12,211 nt of DNA from a bacterium. GTDB lineage: Bacteria > Chlamydiota > Chlamydiia > Chlamydiales > Rhabdochlamydiaceae. A program made the translations under genes and the position numbers. How positions within the stretch are numbered: position 1 is the stretch's first letter; each line of letters starts with the position of its first letter. The notes beneath the pieces were generated by a model. That model was not told the origin of the DNA and did not search any database. It was given only the letters and a program-made list of their open reading frames with translations. The stretch spans positions 1 through 12,211 of the forward strand of contig JAKAAD010000023.1 in assembly GCA_021802305.1 (NCBI GenBank), in the 5' to 3' direction. Below are positions 1 to 4,911 of this stretch, piece after piece.

Positions 1-475
1 CGATCTGTACTTTTTCCGCCTCGATTCCCCCAAAGGAAGATTCTAAAAGAGCATCGATTTCTTGGATGATTTCAAGAGCTTTAGAAAAAGTTTCTCCGTT
101 TTTTGTAAAGAGAGCAGAGAGATGTTTGTAAAATCGCTGCAAGGAGTGCAATGGTTTTAGTGCGAGCAACACCCCAACAGATTCTGCTTGATCTGCAATA
201 GCATCTTGAATAGCAAGTGTTTCTAGAAAGAGAGCGCGATTGATCGGCAAAAAAATGCTCTTGGGCAAATGATTTCGGATATCATTTTTTGAAATATCTG
301 CTTCGTGTTCTAGAGCGGAAAGCTCTGCAAGGTATTGTTCAATTTTCTCCGCATTTTCTTTAGGAAGAAGAGAGAAGATTTTTTCGAGCGTTTCCAAGCA
401 ACGAGCGACCTTTTGCATGTGACTTTGCAATGGGGCAAATGGCGACTTGCCAAATAGGCGAGCAATAGAAAGCAT
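1..475 (-). CDS. DUF47 / PhoU-like phosphate transport accessory protein (C-terminus outside window)
   Basis: This is the N-terminal 158 residues of a minus-strand gene that runs off the left edge. The translation starts MLSIARLFGKSPFAPLQ, and continues with an ALEHEADISKNDIRNHLPK stretch and LPINRALFLETL. This is the pattern of the DUF47/TIGR00153 family: a helical PhoU-like protein with a xSPxxPLQxHM start and an EHEAD metal-binding-type motif. I chose the ATG at 475 because that N-terminus lines up with the family; no clear Shine-Dalgarno sequence precedes it. Family members usually sit beside a Pit-type low-affinity phosphate transporter and are thought to modulate it. In C. trachomatis the equivalent pair is, as I recall, CT691/CT692, so a pit gene probably lies beyond the left edge (inference). 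It is a cytoplasmic protein. The spacing of 52 bp from the NUDIX gene upstream suggests co-transcription. Confidence 0.85.
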   Translation of the reverse strand, partial: MLSIARLFGKSPFAPLQSHMQKVARCLETLEKIFSLLPKENAEKIEQYLAELSALEHEADISKNDIRNHLPKSIFLPINRALFLETLAIQDAIADQAESVGVLLALKPLHSLQRFYKHLSALFTKNGETFSKALEIIQEIDALLESSFGGIEAEKVQI

Positions 476-527
476 GTATGCGCAGATTAGCAGAAAGAAT
501 GCTTTAATGCCATGGCAAAAAAACACC

Positions 528-980
528 TCACAGATGGTCGAAAGCAGTGCGGCAGCTAAGCAAAACCTCTTTTGCCCCTGCCATGAGAGGCCATTGGAGA
601 GCTTCTTGCACACTCGTCCAGGCATAGGCCGCATGTTCAGGGGAAAGCAAAAGATTGGGCATTTGAGCAAGAGGCATGTAAAAGACGTGAAATGTGTAGC
701 TTAACTCTTGCGTTCGAATGAAAAAAGGTTTCATGGGCGAGACGATCTGTTGGGGTGAAAGGGCGATATGCGTCTCTTCAAAGAGTTCGCGAAGGGCTGC
801 TTGCTCGTGCGTTTCTCCTTTTTCCAGTTTACCTCCTGGCAATCCCCAAGTGCCGGATTGCGATTGACGGATAGAGCGTTGTAGTAACAAAATTTTTCCA
901 TTTACCTGCACGTAACATCCCGCGACATCGATGCGAGGCTCAAAACTTAAAGGCATCTCCTCAAAAATATCTATGATCAT
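528..980 (-). CDS. NUDIX hydrolase (MutT-like)
   Basis: This encodes a 150-residue protein with a NUDIX box at residues 50-72: G50, E56, R64-E65, E68-E69. These are the Mg-binding residues used to cleave nucleoside diphosphates linked to another moiety. It is preceded by the usual TWGLPGG stretch. The Gly near the end of the consensus box is His here (EETHI rather than EExGU). The open frame extends upstream to 1115, but that extension is unconvincing and runs into the start of a divergent gene. I prefer the ATG at 980; an ATG at 956 is an alternative, but its purine-rich GAGGAG sits directly against the codon. The substrate cannot be assigned (8-oxo-dGTP, NDP-sugar and others are all possible). 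It lies upstream of the DUF47 gene on the same strand, likely one transcription unit. It is cytoplasmic. Confidence 0.85.
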   Translation of the reverse strand: MIIDIFEEMPLSFEPRIDVAGCYVQVNGKILLLQRSIRQSQSGTWGLPGGKLEKGETHEQAALRELFEETHIALSPQQIVSPMKPFFIRTQELSYTFHVFYMPLAQMPNLLLSPEHAAYAWTSVQEALQWPLMAGAKEVLLSCRTAFDHL

Positions 981-1091
981 CGGCTTCGTGAAAAATCTGG
1001 GCAGCTTGCAAAAATTACATCGAATATTAGTCAAGATTTTTGATATGCGCGGTACAATGCATATTTCAGAATACACACATAGGGATATTGT

Positions 1092-1415
1092 ATGATTTTC
1101 AAGACAGGATTGCAAACGGCATTTGGTTTAACAACTGCATATGTACTGTTTATAGCTGCAGCAAAAATGGCCCAGGGTGTACAAGATGGCCTTCACTATG
1201 TCATCACCGAGCGTTCCCTATCACTGGAGAATAGATCGCACGTCATTCATCGCTGCATCGCGATTGTTACATGGACTGGTGGAGCGATTGCATTACACAC
1301 AATTTTGCTTTTGTTCTGCAAAAATGTGAAAACGACAAATGACATCTTGGACAGGTTTATCCCGCTGCAATTAGCCAGCAAACCGCATTTTCTCGTTTAC
1401 ATTTTGAAAGGCTAA
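1092..1415 (+). CDS. Small predicted membrane protein, divergent member (B0) of the local paralogous family
   Basis: This encodes 107 residues and has no family I recognise. An AGGGA ribosome-binding site lies 6 nt before the ATG. The N-terminus has a hydrophobic stretch (residues ~5-26, LTTAYVLFIAAAK). A second stretch starts at a Trp near residue 61 (WTGGAIALHTILLLF) and leads into IPLQLAS near the C-terminus. The same skeleton occurs in the four genes that follow: AY plus small residues early, then a WTxGA start to the second segment, an Asn, and a PLxL end. It is closest to the B-type proteins, which have WTTGA and SPLQLN. The linker is short and basic/polar. It is divergently oriented to the NUDIX gene with about 110 bp between them. 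Membrane insertion, possibly as an inclusion-membrane-like hairpin, is inference. The homology to B1/B2 is judged by eye and is weaker than that between the other members. Confidence 0.75.
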   Translation: MIFKTGLQTAFGLTTAYVLFIAAAKMAQGVQDGLHYVITERSLSLENRSHVIHRCIAIVTWTGGAIALHTILLLFCKNVKTTNDILDRFIPLQLASKPHFLVYILKG

Positions 1416-1463
1416 CAATGTCTCTACTTGCCGCAAAGAGCCTTCCTCATTTTGAGTTCTCCA

Positions 1464-1625
1464 TCTTTAAGAAACGTAAAGGAGAAATTTTAATTTTTAT
1501 TGTTATAAACAATTTTTGTGGCGCGTATTGTACGCATTTGCTAAACTGGTTAGTGAGCGTTAGCTCTTTTCATTAACCAATAAACATCGCGCGCAGACGA
1601 CACGCGCTAAGGAGTGTAGTTTTTT
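1464..1625 (+). promoter_or_regulatory. Leader of gene A1, conserved with the leader of A2
   Basis: This 162-bp non-coding region matches 2567-2735 over most of its length. Shared blocks include AATTTTTGTGGC, CGTATTG, GCATTTGCTAAA and CGCGCTAAGGAGTG. A possible promoter is TTGTGG (1516-1521), 17 bp, TGCTAA (1539-1544), present in both copies but weak in the -10. The copy here contains a perfect palindrome GCGTA-TTG-TACGC (1523-1535) and GAGC-GTTA-GCTC, either of which could be an operator. The Shine-Dalgarno AAGGAG (1609-1614) lies 11 nt before the ATG, an unusually long spacing that is kept in both copies. Confidence 0.45.
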
Positions 1626-1967
1626 ATGAATTTAGAAACAGCAAAAGCAATGATGGAAACTGCAACACGATTTACATTTGGCGTGGGTGCCGCATATGCA
1701 GGTGCAAGCACATTGACAATGATAGTAGACAGTTCTATAGATGTGGTTTCGCATTTATTGACTAAGACTGAAACACCTAAAGACTCGCAACCGAGTACAA
1801 ATAAACAGTTTATTATTGCCAAGTTGAATAACCTTGTAACATGGGGTTGTTGTGCGTTAGTGATCGGAGCAGTTGCAGAGCGCATGGGGAGTTTGATGAT
1901 GATCAATCGTTGCCTTTCTCTGTTTTCTCCCTTAATGTTGGGATCAATGAAATTTAAGATTGTTTAA
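1626..1967 (+). CDS. Small predicted membrane protein of the local paralogous family, A-type (A1)
   Basis: This encodes 113 residues and matches no family I recognise. Residues ~13-38 contain GVGAAYAGAS within a Gly/Ala-rich hydrophobic helix. A polar linker rich in Lys, Thr, Ser and Asn follows (TKTETPKDSQPSTNK). The C-terminal segment starts WGCCALVIGAVAERMG and ends SPLMLGS. It is highly similar to A2 (2736-3092), with the same start MNLET.KAMM, the same GVG..Y. motif and an identical CCALVIGAVAERMGS. It also shares the GxGAAYxGA, Trp-start and PLxL skeleton with the B-type proteins, so A and B are homologous. It has two hydrophobic segments and no obvious cleavable signal peptide. AAGGAG stands 11 nt upstream. 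Its function is unknown. Membrane insertion or type III secretion is a guess based on the chlamydial context. Confidence 0.8.
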   Translation: MNLETAKAMMETATRFTFGVGAAYAGASTLTMIVDSSIDVVSHLLTKTETPKDSQPSTNKQFIIAKLNNLVTWGCCALVIGAVAERMGSLMMINRCLSLFSPLMLGSMKFKIV

Positions 1968-1987
1968 CACAGAACAGAATTCTTTTC

Positions 1988-2017
1988 TTGGGAATTTCCT
2001 AAAAAATGTTTTATTTT
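1988..2017 (+). promoter_or_regulatory. Candidate promoter of gene B1
   Basis: TTGGGA (1988-1993) and TATTTT (2012-2017) are separated by 18 bp. The equivalent elements in the second unit are TTGAGA and TATTTT at 17 bp. The conservation could simply reflect the duplication, and no experimental start is known, so this is tentative. Confidence 0.3.
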
Positions 2018-2047
2018 GAGATTATGTATTAAATTTATTTAACCTGG

Positions 2048-2070
2048 TGCTTGAGAAGCATCTTAAGGAG
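2048..2070 (+). promoter_or_regulatory. Leader hairpin and ribosome-binding site of gene B1
   Basis: A perfect short inverted repeat TGCTT-GAG-AAGCA (2048-2060) lies 4 nt before the Shine-Dalgarno AAGGAG (2065-2070), which is 6 nt from the ATG at 2077. This fixes the start of B1 and argues against the GTG at 2047. CTTGAG (2050-2055) could alternatively pair with CTTAAG (2062-2067), covering part of the ribosome-binding site. The whole segment is unchanged in the second unit, although flanking bases differ. Confidence 0.5.
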
Positions 2071-2076
2071 AATTTT

Positions 2077-2562
2077 ATGGAATTAGTAAACAGAATGAAA
2101 TGGGCAGCTCAAACCACCTTGGGTTTAGGTGCTGCTTACATTGGAGCAAAGGCACTATTGCAGTTAACCAGTACTGCGGAAAATGTAATGAGATTTGTGA
2201 CATACAAAGGACTAAGTCTTGCAGCTACAACAGCTGCAAAGTGTGTTTTTTACTTTTCATTGCCATCCACGTCATCAGCAAATGACGACCAAACGAATAA
2301 TTCACCTATGAAGGGATGGCAAGACAGCTTGGAACATAGTGCGCTTGTTTATAAACGTGCAGCAAATCTGAATTTTACATTAGCACAAGATTCACTGACC
2401 CCACTTTTAAAATGGACAATAGCTGCAGTTGCAGCAGGAGTGGCAACGAGGTTCATGAGTGTTGAAGGGGCTAATTCGATTTTGAAGTATTTTAACCCAT
2501 TACAACTCAACCCATCATCTTTTACCCGATTGTCGCATTTAGGGAAGAGCGAAATACGTTAG
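2077..2562 (+). CDS. Small predicted membrane protein of the local paralogous family, B-type (B1)
   Basis: This encodes 161 residues in a family I do not recognise. Residues ~8-33 (MKWAAQTT, then GLGAAYIGAKALLQL) form the N-terminal Gly/Ala-rich hydrophobic segment. The linker includes a short extra hydrophobic stretch (~residues 46-64) and a Ser/Asn/Asp-rich part. The C-terminal segment starts at a Trp (KWTIAAVAAGVATRFMS) and ends in NPLQLNP, followed by a basic tail. The N-terminal ~45 residues are nearly identical to those of B2, and the C-terminal block is clearly homologous, but the centre does not align. The ATG at 2077 has AAGGAG at 6 nt. Its C-terminal tail is homologous at DNA level to sequence lying after the stop codon of B2, so the two stops have shifted relative to each other. 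Function unknown; a membrane or secreted role is inferred only. Confidence 0.8.
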   Translation: MELVNRMKWAAQTTLGLGAAYIGAKALLQLTSTAENVMRFVTYKGLSLAATTAAKCVFYFSLPSTSSANDDQTNNSPMKGWQDSLEHSALVYKRAANLNFTLAQDSLTPLLKWTIAAVAAGVATRFMSVEGANSILKYFNPLQLNPSSFTRLSHLGKSEIR

Positions 2563-2566
2563 AGCT

Positions 2567-2735
2567 TCTTTAAGAAACGCAAGCAGTGAGGTGAAATGTT
2601 CATTTTTTATTGCTATAAATAATTTTTGTGGCACGTATTGTGTGCATTTGCTAAATTAGCTAATGAGTGTTAACTTTTTTCATCAACCATTAATCATCAA
2701 ACGCAGATGATACGCGCTAAGGAGTGCAAGTTTTT
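2567..2735 (+). promoter_or_regulatory. Leader of gene A2, duplicate of the A1 leader
   Basis: This is the second copy of the A leader, with the same block order as 1464-1625. The palindrome region has changed to GCAC-GTATTGT-GTGC, still an inverted repeat but in a shifted register from copy 1. TTGTGG followed 17 bp later by TGCTAA is retained. AAGGAG (2719-2724) is again 11 nt before the ATG at 2736. Confidence 0.45.
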
Positions 2736-3092
2736 ATGAATTTAGAAACGACAAAAGCAATGATGGATGCTGCAACTCGATTTACATTAGGTGTGGGTGA
2801 CGCATACACAGATGTAAAAGCATTGACAAAGGCAGTAGAGTATTCATATATAGAGATTGCAAAATTGTGCAATAATAGGGCATGCAATACGTCCGATGCT
2901 AAATTTCAACCAACAGATGAAACTATATGTAGTTACTCATTGAAACATCGAATTACTTACTATTTTAATGAGCTTACGAAATGGAGTTGTTGTGCGTTAG
3001 TGATCGGAGCAGTTGCAGAGCGCATGGGAAGTTTTGCGATGATCAATTATTTCCTTTCTGCAGTTTCTCCATTAGCATTGGGGTCAACGTGA
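2736..3092 (+). CDS. Small predicted membrane protein of the local paralogous family, A-type (A2)
   Basis: This encodes 118 residues and is the paralogue of A1. It shares the N-terminus MNLET.KAMM with A1, an altered form of the early motif (LGVGDAYTDVKAL) with Asp in place of Ala and Gly, and the C-terminal CCALVIGAVAERMGS ending in SPLALGS. The linker (residues ~38-75) does not align with that of A1 and contains several Cys, Asp and Thr. DNA encoding the C-terminal block is identical to A1 over 43 nt, even though the preceding linker has no visible similarity. An upstream GTG at 2724 overlaps the ribosome-binding site and is unlikely to be the start. The two charged substitutions weaken the first hydrophobic segment compared with A1. 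Function unknown. Confidence 0.78.
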   Translation: MNLETTKAMMDAATRFTLGVGDAYTDVKALTKAVEYSYIEIAKLCNNRACNTSDAKFQPTDETICSYSLKHRITYYFNELTKWSCCALVIGAVAERMGSFAMINYFLSAVSPLALGST

Positions 3093-3127
3093 TTAAAGTT
3101 TAGTTAAGACTGAAGAGAATTCTTTTA

Positions 3128-3156
3128 TTGAGATTTCCTCAAAAAAAGATTATTTT
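3128..3156 (+). promoter_or_regulatory. Candidate promoter of gene B2
   Basis: TTGAGA (3128-3133), a 17-bp spacer and TATTTT (3151-3156) occupy the same place as the proposed B1 promoter. This copy is closer to the sigma-70-type consensus spacing. It is tentative. Confidence 0.35.
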
Positions 3157-3191
3157 GTTGTGAACTTATAGTTTAAATTTATTTAACCGGG

Positions 3192-3214
3192 TGCTTGAGA
3201 AGCATCTTAAGGAG
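3192..3214 (+). promoter_or_regulatory. Leader hairpin and ribosome-binding site of gene B2
   Basis: TGCTT-GAG-AAGCA (3192-3204) is followed 4 nt later by AAGGAG (3209-3214), 6 nt before the ATG at 3221. The hairpin, the spacer and the ribosome-binding site are identical to those of B1, and this decides the start codon. Confidence 0.5.
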
Positions 3215-3220
3215 GATTTT

Positions 3221-3898
3221 ATGAAATTAGTAAGTGGAATGAAATGGGCAGCTGAAGCTACCTTGAGTTTAGGTGCTGCTTACATTGGAGCAAAGGCACT
3301 ATTGCAGTTAACCAGTACTGCCGAAAAGGTAATGAGATTTGTGGCAACCAAAAGGTATTCGACGACACCCCTAACGCCGCAGCCGAAAAAAACATTCGGC
3401 CCTAGCAGCTTTCCTCCTGGCAAAGGCATAGAGGACAAAGTCAACAAGGAAAACGATGATAGCAAAAAACTTGAAAACAACGTGTTAAGCACTAATTCTG
3501 CAGAAAAGAAGAGTCGCACAAAAGTGGAGAACCAGTTGCCCATAAATATAGGCGATGACGAAAAAGATGGAGGCGACCCAACGAAAAAAGACCTGCTGAA
3601 CTTCGACGACGTACCCGGTATCGGCAGCAACAACAAGAAAGAAATCATCAGTGACGATGAAAACGTGAAGAAGAATGTAAAGCAGAAAGTAATTCCGAAA
3701 AGCAACCTGATGAATTGGAACAATGTACGGGATTCTGCGTATTCTCTTTTAATGTGGACAACAGGTGCATTTATAACAAGTGTGGCAATGAGTTTCATAA
3801 ATGTTGAAGTAGCTAATAGGGTTTTGCAGTACTGTAGCCCATTACAACTCAACCAAAGAGTCCATCCTCTTCTTACAGCTTTTGGGGTGCATAAATAA
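3221..3898 (+). CDS. Predicted membrane protein of the local paralogous family, B-type with long charged linker (B2)
   Basis: This encodes 225 residues and is the paralogue of B1. The N-terminal ~45 residues (MKWAAEAT, LSLGAAYIGAKALLQL) and the C-terminal ~55 residues (MWTTGAFITSVAMSF to SPLQLNQ) match B1. The centre (residues ~46-165) is instead a hydrophilic, probably disordered linker, first Pro/Ser/Thr-rich and then dominated by Lys, Asp, Glu and Asn. Residues 125-129 read LLNFD inside an acidic stretch, which fits the eukaryotic clathrin-box pattern (L, hydrophobic, any, hydrophobic, D/E). That match may be chance. In the second half of the linker, codons lean to C- and G-ending forms (CTG, AAC, GAC, GGC, ATC), unlike the AT-richer ends. 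AAGGAG lies 6 nt upstream. It is the last gene of the array and is followed by a terminator. Function unknown. Confidence 0.8.
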   Translation: MKLVSGMKWAAEATLSLGAAYIGAKALLQLTSTAEKVMRFVATKRYSTTPLTPQPKKTFGPSSFPPGKGIEDKVNKENDDSKKLENNVLSTNSAEKKSRTKVENQLPINIGDDEKDGGDPTKKDLLNFDDVPGIGSNNKKEIISDDENVKKNVKQKVIPKSNLMNWNNVRDSAYSLLMWTTGAFITSVAMSFINVEVANRVLQYCSPLQLNQRVHPLLTAFGVHK

Positions 3899-3926
3899 AA
3901 ACATTTAAGAAAGATTTAATTACGTT

Positions 3927-3964
3927 AGAGCTTCCTTTTTGAAAATAGAAGGAAGCTCTTTTTT
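3927..3964 (+). terminator. Rho-independent terminator closing the paralogue array
   Basis: Perfect 11-bp arms AGAGCTTCCTT (3927-3937) and AAGGAAGCTCT (3949-3959) enclose an 11-nt loop and end in a run of six T (3959-3964). It lies 28 bp after the stop of gene B2. The equivalent position after B1 has only the beginning of the left arm. Confidence 0.9.
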
Positions 3965-3985
3965 CTGTGCCGAAATGAATGTAAA

Positions 3986-4015
3986 AATGATACACAATGA
4001 GCACATTGTATCATT
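3986..4015 (-). terminator. Inverted repeat, possible terminator of the pseudouridine synthase gene
   Basis: AATGATACACAATG (3986-3999) pairs with CATTGTATCATT (4004-4015) apart from a 2-nt bulge, with a 4-nt loop. Read on the minus strand the stem is followed directly by a short T run, so it could end transcription of the gene at 4161-4868. It is AT-rich and lies about 145 bp after that gene's stop. The rest of 3965-4160 shows no gene; there is only a small hairpin, ATGCAA-CGGT-TTGCAT, at 4083-4098. Confidence 0.4.
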
Positions 4016-4160
4016 GAAATAAAGCACGCAAAATTGTTGTAATGACGGACAGACAAATCGCATTCTACTTCCCGTTATTTTTATGCAACGGTTTGCATCA
4101 ATTTTCGCCTCTCTTTAGGGGCTACTTGTCCTATTAAGGGATCTTGATTGGTATGCGCTA

Positions 4161-4868
4161 TCAGGAAAAAATGCGCAGTTCGTCTTCTTGTGTGTATTCG
4201 CGAAAGTCGCCCTCTCGAAGGGGTCCAAGAAGAAGGTTTCCAATGCGGATGCGCGAAAGAGAAAGAATGTTGAGACCTGCATTTTGCACAAGTAAGCGGA
4301 CTTCTCGTTTTTTTCCTTCCTTCACGACAATTTTGAGTGTTCCTTTCCGCACTTTTTGAACACGAAAAGGCTTCACCCAAAAACCCTCAATCCGGGTGCC
4401 TGCGCTTATGCTTTGCAGGTGTGATCCCAAGATTTCCTGCTCCGTTTTGACGAGGTATTCTTTGCAAATGTTGGCAGAAGGGTGAATGATGCGCTGCGCA
4501 AGATGTCCATCATTGGTCACAAGGAGAAGGCCTGTCGTATCTCTATCCAGTCTACCCACAGTGAAGAGCCGATAAGGAAGGTGGCGAAAGAGATCGATGA
4601 CACGCTTTTTCGTACCAAGATCTGCATGAGAACAAATATATCCATGAGGCTTGTTTAATAAAAATGTAACTTTTTTTTCTTCCTTATGGATAGAGTGCCC
4701 ATCGAACTCAATGGTATCTTCTGAAAAAGAGACGAGTGTTTGAGGAACGTATTCAGTCTTGCCGTTTACCTTCACGCGGCCTTGAAAAATCAGTTCCTCG
4801 CAAGCGCGTCTAGAAGCAATGCCAGCTGCTGCAAGAGTTTTGCTCAATCGATTTTTTCCTTTTTCCAT
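4161..4868 (-). CDS. RsuA/RluB-family rRNA pseudouridine synthase
   Basis: This encodes 235 residues, a normal length for the RsuA/RluB/RluE/RluF family, which isomerises a single uridine in rRNA (23S U2605 for RluB, 16S U516 for RsuA in E. coli). Residues ~7-55 form an S4 RNA-binding domain (RLSKTLAAAGIASRRA, GRVKVNG). The catalytic domain follows, with LLNKPHGYICS (70-80) and GRLDRDTTGLLL (105-116), where D108 is the catalytic Asp. Which uridine it modifies cannot be decided. It is divergent from gpmA with only 43 bp between the starts. In C. trachomatis the homologue (CT723, as I recall) also neighbours gpmA. No strong Shine-Dalgarno sequence precedes the ATG. It is a cytoplasmic, ribosome-assembly enzyme. 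Confidence 0.93.
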   Translation of the reverse strand: MEKGKNRLSKTLAAAGIASRRACEELIFQGRVKVNGKTEYVPQTLVSFSEDTIEFDGHSIHKEEKKVTFLLNKPHGYICSHADLGTKKRVIDLFRHLPYRLFTVGRLDRDTTGLLLVTNDGHLAQRIIHPSANICKEYLVKTEQEILGSHLQSISAGTRIEGFWVKPFRVQKVRKGTLKIVVKEGKKREVRLLVQNAGLNILSLSRIRIGNLLLGPLREGDFREYTQEDELRIFS

Positions 4869-4873
4869 GGCTA

Positions 4874-4901
4874 TTGATTGTACCTTATCCTTTGTTTATA
4901 G
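4874..4901 (+). promoter_or_regulatory. Candidate gpmA promoter
   Basis: TTGATT (4874-4879) and TTATAG (4896-4901) are 16 bp apart in the 43-bp gap between two divergent genes. If it is real, the transcript would begin only a few bases before the gpmA ATG at 4912, so the mRNA would have almost no leader. This is weak and unverified. Confidence 0.25.
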
Positions 4902-4911
4902 TGAGCACAAC

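Larger units (their letters stand above)
1464..2566 (+). repeat. Tandem duplication, unit 1 (leader A1 - gene A1 - leader B1 - gene B1)
   Basis: The unit spans a leader, gene A1, a second leader and gene B1. The unit starting at 2567 has the same parts in the same order. Long stretches match at DNA level in both leaders and at both ends of each gene, while the gene centres do not align. Both units begin with TCTTTAAGAAACG (1464 and 2567). The divergence shows the duplication is not recent. Confidence 0.85.
2567..3934 (+). repeat. Tandem duplication, unit 2 (leader A2 - gene A2 - leader B2 - gene B2)
   Basis: This is the second copy of the two-gene unit. It is longer than unit 1, mostly because the linker of gene B2 carries a long charged insertion. 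It ends in TACGTTAGAGCTTC (3921-3934), which matches 2555-2568 at the end of unit 1. In unit 2 this sequence continues into a complete terminator hairpin, whereas in unit 1 it runs straight into the leader of A2. Confidence 0.85.

Noticed and set aside
981..1115. N-terminal extension of the NUDIX protein up to 1115.
   Set aside because: It is Cys/Ile-rich with no NUDIX similarity and overlaps the ribosome-binding site and start of the divergent B0 gene.
1418..1576. A 52-residue open frame on the plus strand just after gene B0, with a hydrophobic stretch.
   Set aside because: The matching part of the A2 leader is interrupted by a stop and lacks the start, and differences between the two copies change amino acids freely. 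It looks like the non-coding leader of A1.
2047..2076. GTG starts upstream of B1 (2047) and B2 (3191) that would add ten residues.
   Set aside because: The AAGGAG is correctly spaced only for the later ATGs, and the upstream codons fall inside the leader hairpin.
3280..3852. A long minus-strand open frame (190 codons, Phe/Ser-rich) opposite gene B2.
   Set aside because: It is antisense to a gene with a good ribosome-binding site and a clear paralogue. Its composition is the mirror of the Lys/Glu-rich linker of B2, and it has no ribosome-binding site or homology.
1464..3934. Transposon or insertion-sequence origin of the duplicated region.
   Set aside because: I see no transposase, terminal inverted repeats or target-site duplication. 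Direct tandem repetition fits unequal crossover or slippage.
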